Source: Bacteroidota bacterium
GTDB lineage: Bacteria > Bacteroidota > Bacteroidia > B-17B0 > Aurantibacillaceae
Length of the DNA stretch: 64,000 nucleotides
Assembly (NCBI GenBank): GCA_016708845.1
Contig: JADJFB010000004.1
Span: 1-64,000, forward strand
Direction of reading: 5' to 3'
Numbering within the stretch: position 1 is the stretch's first letter; the number at the start of each line of letters is the position of its first letter. The notes below the pieces were generated by a model that saw only the letters and a list, made by a program, of their open reading frames with translations, did not search any database and was not told the origin of the DNA. The translations under genes and the position numbers were made by a program. Positions 63,118 through 64,000 of this stretch are shown piece by piece.

Positions 63118-63381
63118 TTTGGGCGTGTCCTTACAGGTCGGGCTTTCGGCACTCGCTTTTTTATTTGTCCTACGGAGCAAATAAAAAGAGCTCAAACAGA
63201 TGCCTCTATCCCTCACGCGAAGCTTTCGTTAAAATCGAAGTTAAAGTTTTAAACTTAAAGTAAACTTGCGTGAGGGATGCAAGCGAAAATCCTTTTGCGG
63301 GTTACTGAGCTTGCAGAAGTACTTGCAAAAGATTGCAGCGACAGCCCGACGGTGCCTGCTCTTTGCACCGGCACGCCCAAA
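63118..63381. repeat. 264-bp nested palindromic intergenic element
   Basis: Bounded by 10-bp inverted ends TTTGGGCGTG (63118-63127) / CACGCCCAAA (63372-63381). Inside are GTCGGGCT (63137-63144) / AGCCCGAC (63343-63350); a hairpin CTTTTTTATTTG (63156-63167) / CAAATAAAAAG (63178-63188); and ATCCCTCACGC (63208-63218) / GCGTGAGGGAT (63268-63278) that itself encloses AAGTTT-T-AAACTT. The whole folds as a closed stem with several branches. No open frame crosses it. I recall similar repeats between genes in Flavobacteriia, but this was not checked. Confidence 0.75.
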
Positions 63382-63391
63382 AGAAAAATAG

Positions 63392-63994
63392 TTAATTTAG
63401 AACAAACTTCGATTTCAATTCATTCTCTGTTTTAATCAAATGAATAAATAACTTAATTTTTGGCTTTAAATACTCTTCTTTGTTAATAGCAGATTTTGCT
63501 TTAATGAGTTCATATTTTTCGGGTGCCGATAAATCTAATAATCTTGCAATACCATAAACGTTTGTATTATCAAAAGCGTCAATCGGAATTATATTTTCTT
63601 GAGACATCCACATATATTCTTTGGTTAATTCTTGAAGCAGGTGAGAAGGTTTTTCAGTAATTTCTTCTTCAAATTGAATAACACCAGCACCATATAATTT
63701 TGGCGTTAATACTTTCGAAAATTCAATGATTTTAAAAACTCTAATAGCTTCAATAGCAATATCCAATTCGCCGTTTTCGTATAATTTAATCACATTGCTA
63801 ATTTTTACTTCAATACCATAATCACCCATCGCTTTTTGATGCATGAATGGAATACCAAAATGGGCTTCGTTATCTAAACAGTCGGCCACTAATTGCTTAT
63901 AACGCTCTTCAAATATATGAAGGGTTTTTGTTTCGCCTGGTAACAATACCATATTTAGGGGAAACATGGGGATGGTGAGTTGTTGTGTTGCCAT
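63392..63994 (-). CDS. LON substrate-binding-domain protein
   Basis: 200 residues corresponding to the N-terminal (PUA-like) domain of Lon protease without ATPase or peptidase: LTIPMFPLNMVLLPGETKTL, HIFEERYKQLVADCLDNEAH, FGIPFMHQ, then DIAIEAIRVFKII and a helical C-terminal half (SAPEKYELIKAKSAINKEEY). Stand-alone LON-domain proteins are widespread; the role is unknown, possibly protein recognition. The start (ATG at 63994) lies six bases from the window end, so the promoter is not visible. The stop is 10 bases from the palindromic element. Confidence 0.9.
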   Translation of the reverse strand: MATQQLTIPMFPLNMVLLPGETKTLHIFEERYKQLVADCLDNEAHFGIPFMHQKAMGDYGIEVKISNVIKLYENGELDIAIEAIRVFKIIEFSKVLTPKLYGAGVIQFEEEITEKPSHLLQELTKEYMWMSQENIIPIDAFDNTNVYGIARLLDLSAPEKYELIKAKSAINKEEYLKPKIKLFIHLIKTENELKSKFVLN

Positions 63995-64000
63995 TTTTTT

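Overview
Organism: the window looks like a chromosomal piece of a low-GC member of the Bacteroidota (Flavobacteriia/Chitinophagia-like; I cannot name a genus). The evidence is: secreted proteins ending in type IX secretion (T9SS) sorting domains; the sdhC-sdhA-sdhB order with a single cytochrome b subunit; LytTR/propeller two-component genes; and promoters of the Bacteroidota form TTG-N19..21-TAnnTTTG, seen at sdhC, the type III methylase, tRNA-Leu and prs.

Layout. 0-9 kb: end of a YbhN-like membrane protein, the heptose-1-P adenylyltransferase, a giant T9SS type B surface protein (broken), a flippase, dut, and a reprolysin-like metalloprotease (broken). 9-15 kb, minus strand: hldD, two broken Omp28-type secreted proteins and a small T9SS cargo protein. 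15-21 kb: nadD, holB and the succinate dehydrogenase operon sdhCAB, with sdhB frameshifted. 21-31 kb: a wHTH-phosphoribosyltransferase, a RetSat-like oxidoreductase, a TPR/GAF/PP2C protein, an AlkB-like oxygenase (these four broken), an intact TPR/PP2C protein and an XRE regulator. 31-35 kb: a type III restriction-modification pair (mod, res), both carrying short palindromic or dispersed repeats in frame. 35-46 kb: DUF418 and UspA proteins, a LamG T9SS cargo protein, a LytS/LytR-type two-component pair, ceramidase-like and YiaA-like membrane proteins, a Crp/Fnr regulator and tRNA-Cys. 46-51 kb: one likely operon with an aminotransferase, four tandem paralogues of an unrecognised family and an omega-amidase. 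51-57 kb: miscellaneous proteins. 57-61 kb: a lipoprotein with a 14-blade propeller and PP2C output. 61-64 kb: tRNA-Leu divergent from prs, rplY, a 264-bp nested palindromic element and a LON-domain protein.

How genes work together: HldD and the adenylyltransferase belong to ADP-heptose synthesis. SdhCAB is respiratory complex II. The aminotransferase and omega-amidase form the classical glutamine transaminase/omega-amidase pair. Mod and Res form a type III R-M system, probably repressed through an inverted repeat lying on its -7 box. Three separate proteins share a SpoIIE/PP2C phosphatase output, so signalling through this phosphatase type is prominent here.

Quality caveat: I count about 20 frame disruptions, mostly single-base changes in short homopolymers, and they hit even sdhB. 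Most are better explained by consensus errors than by decay, but three in-frame nonsense codons and one internal deletion do not fit that simple picture. Broken genes are listed as fragments, each with its own domain content.
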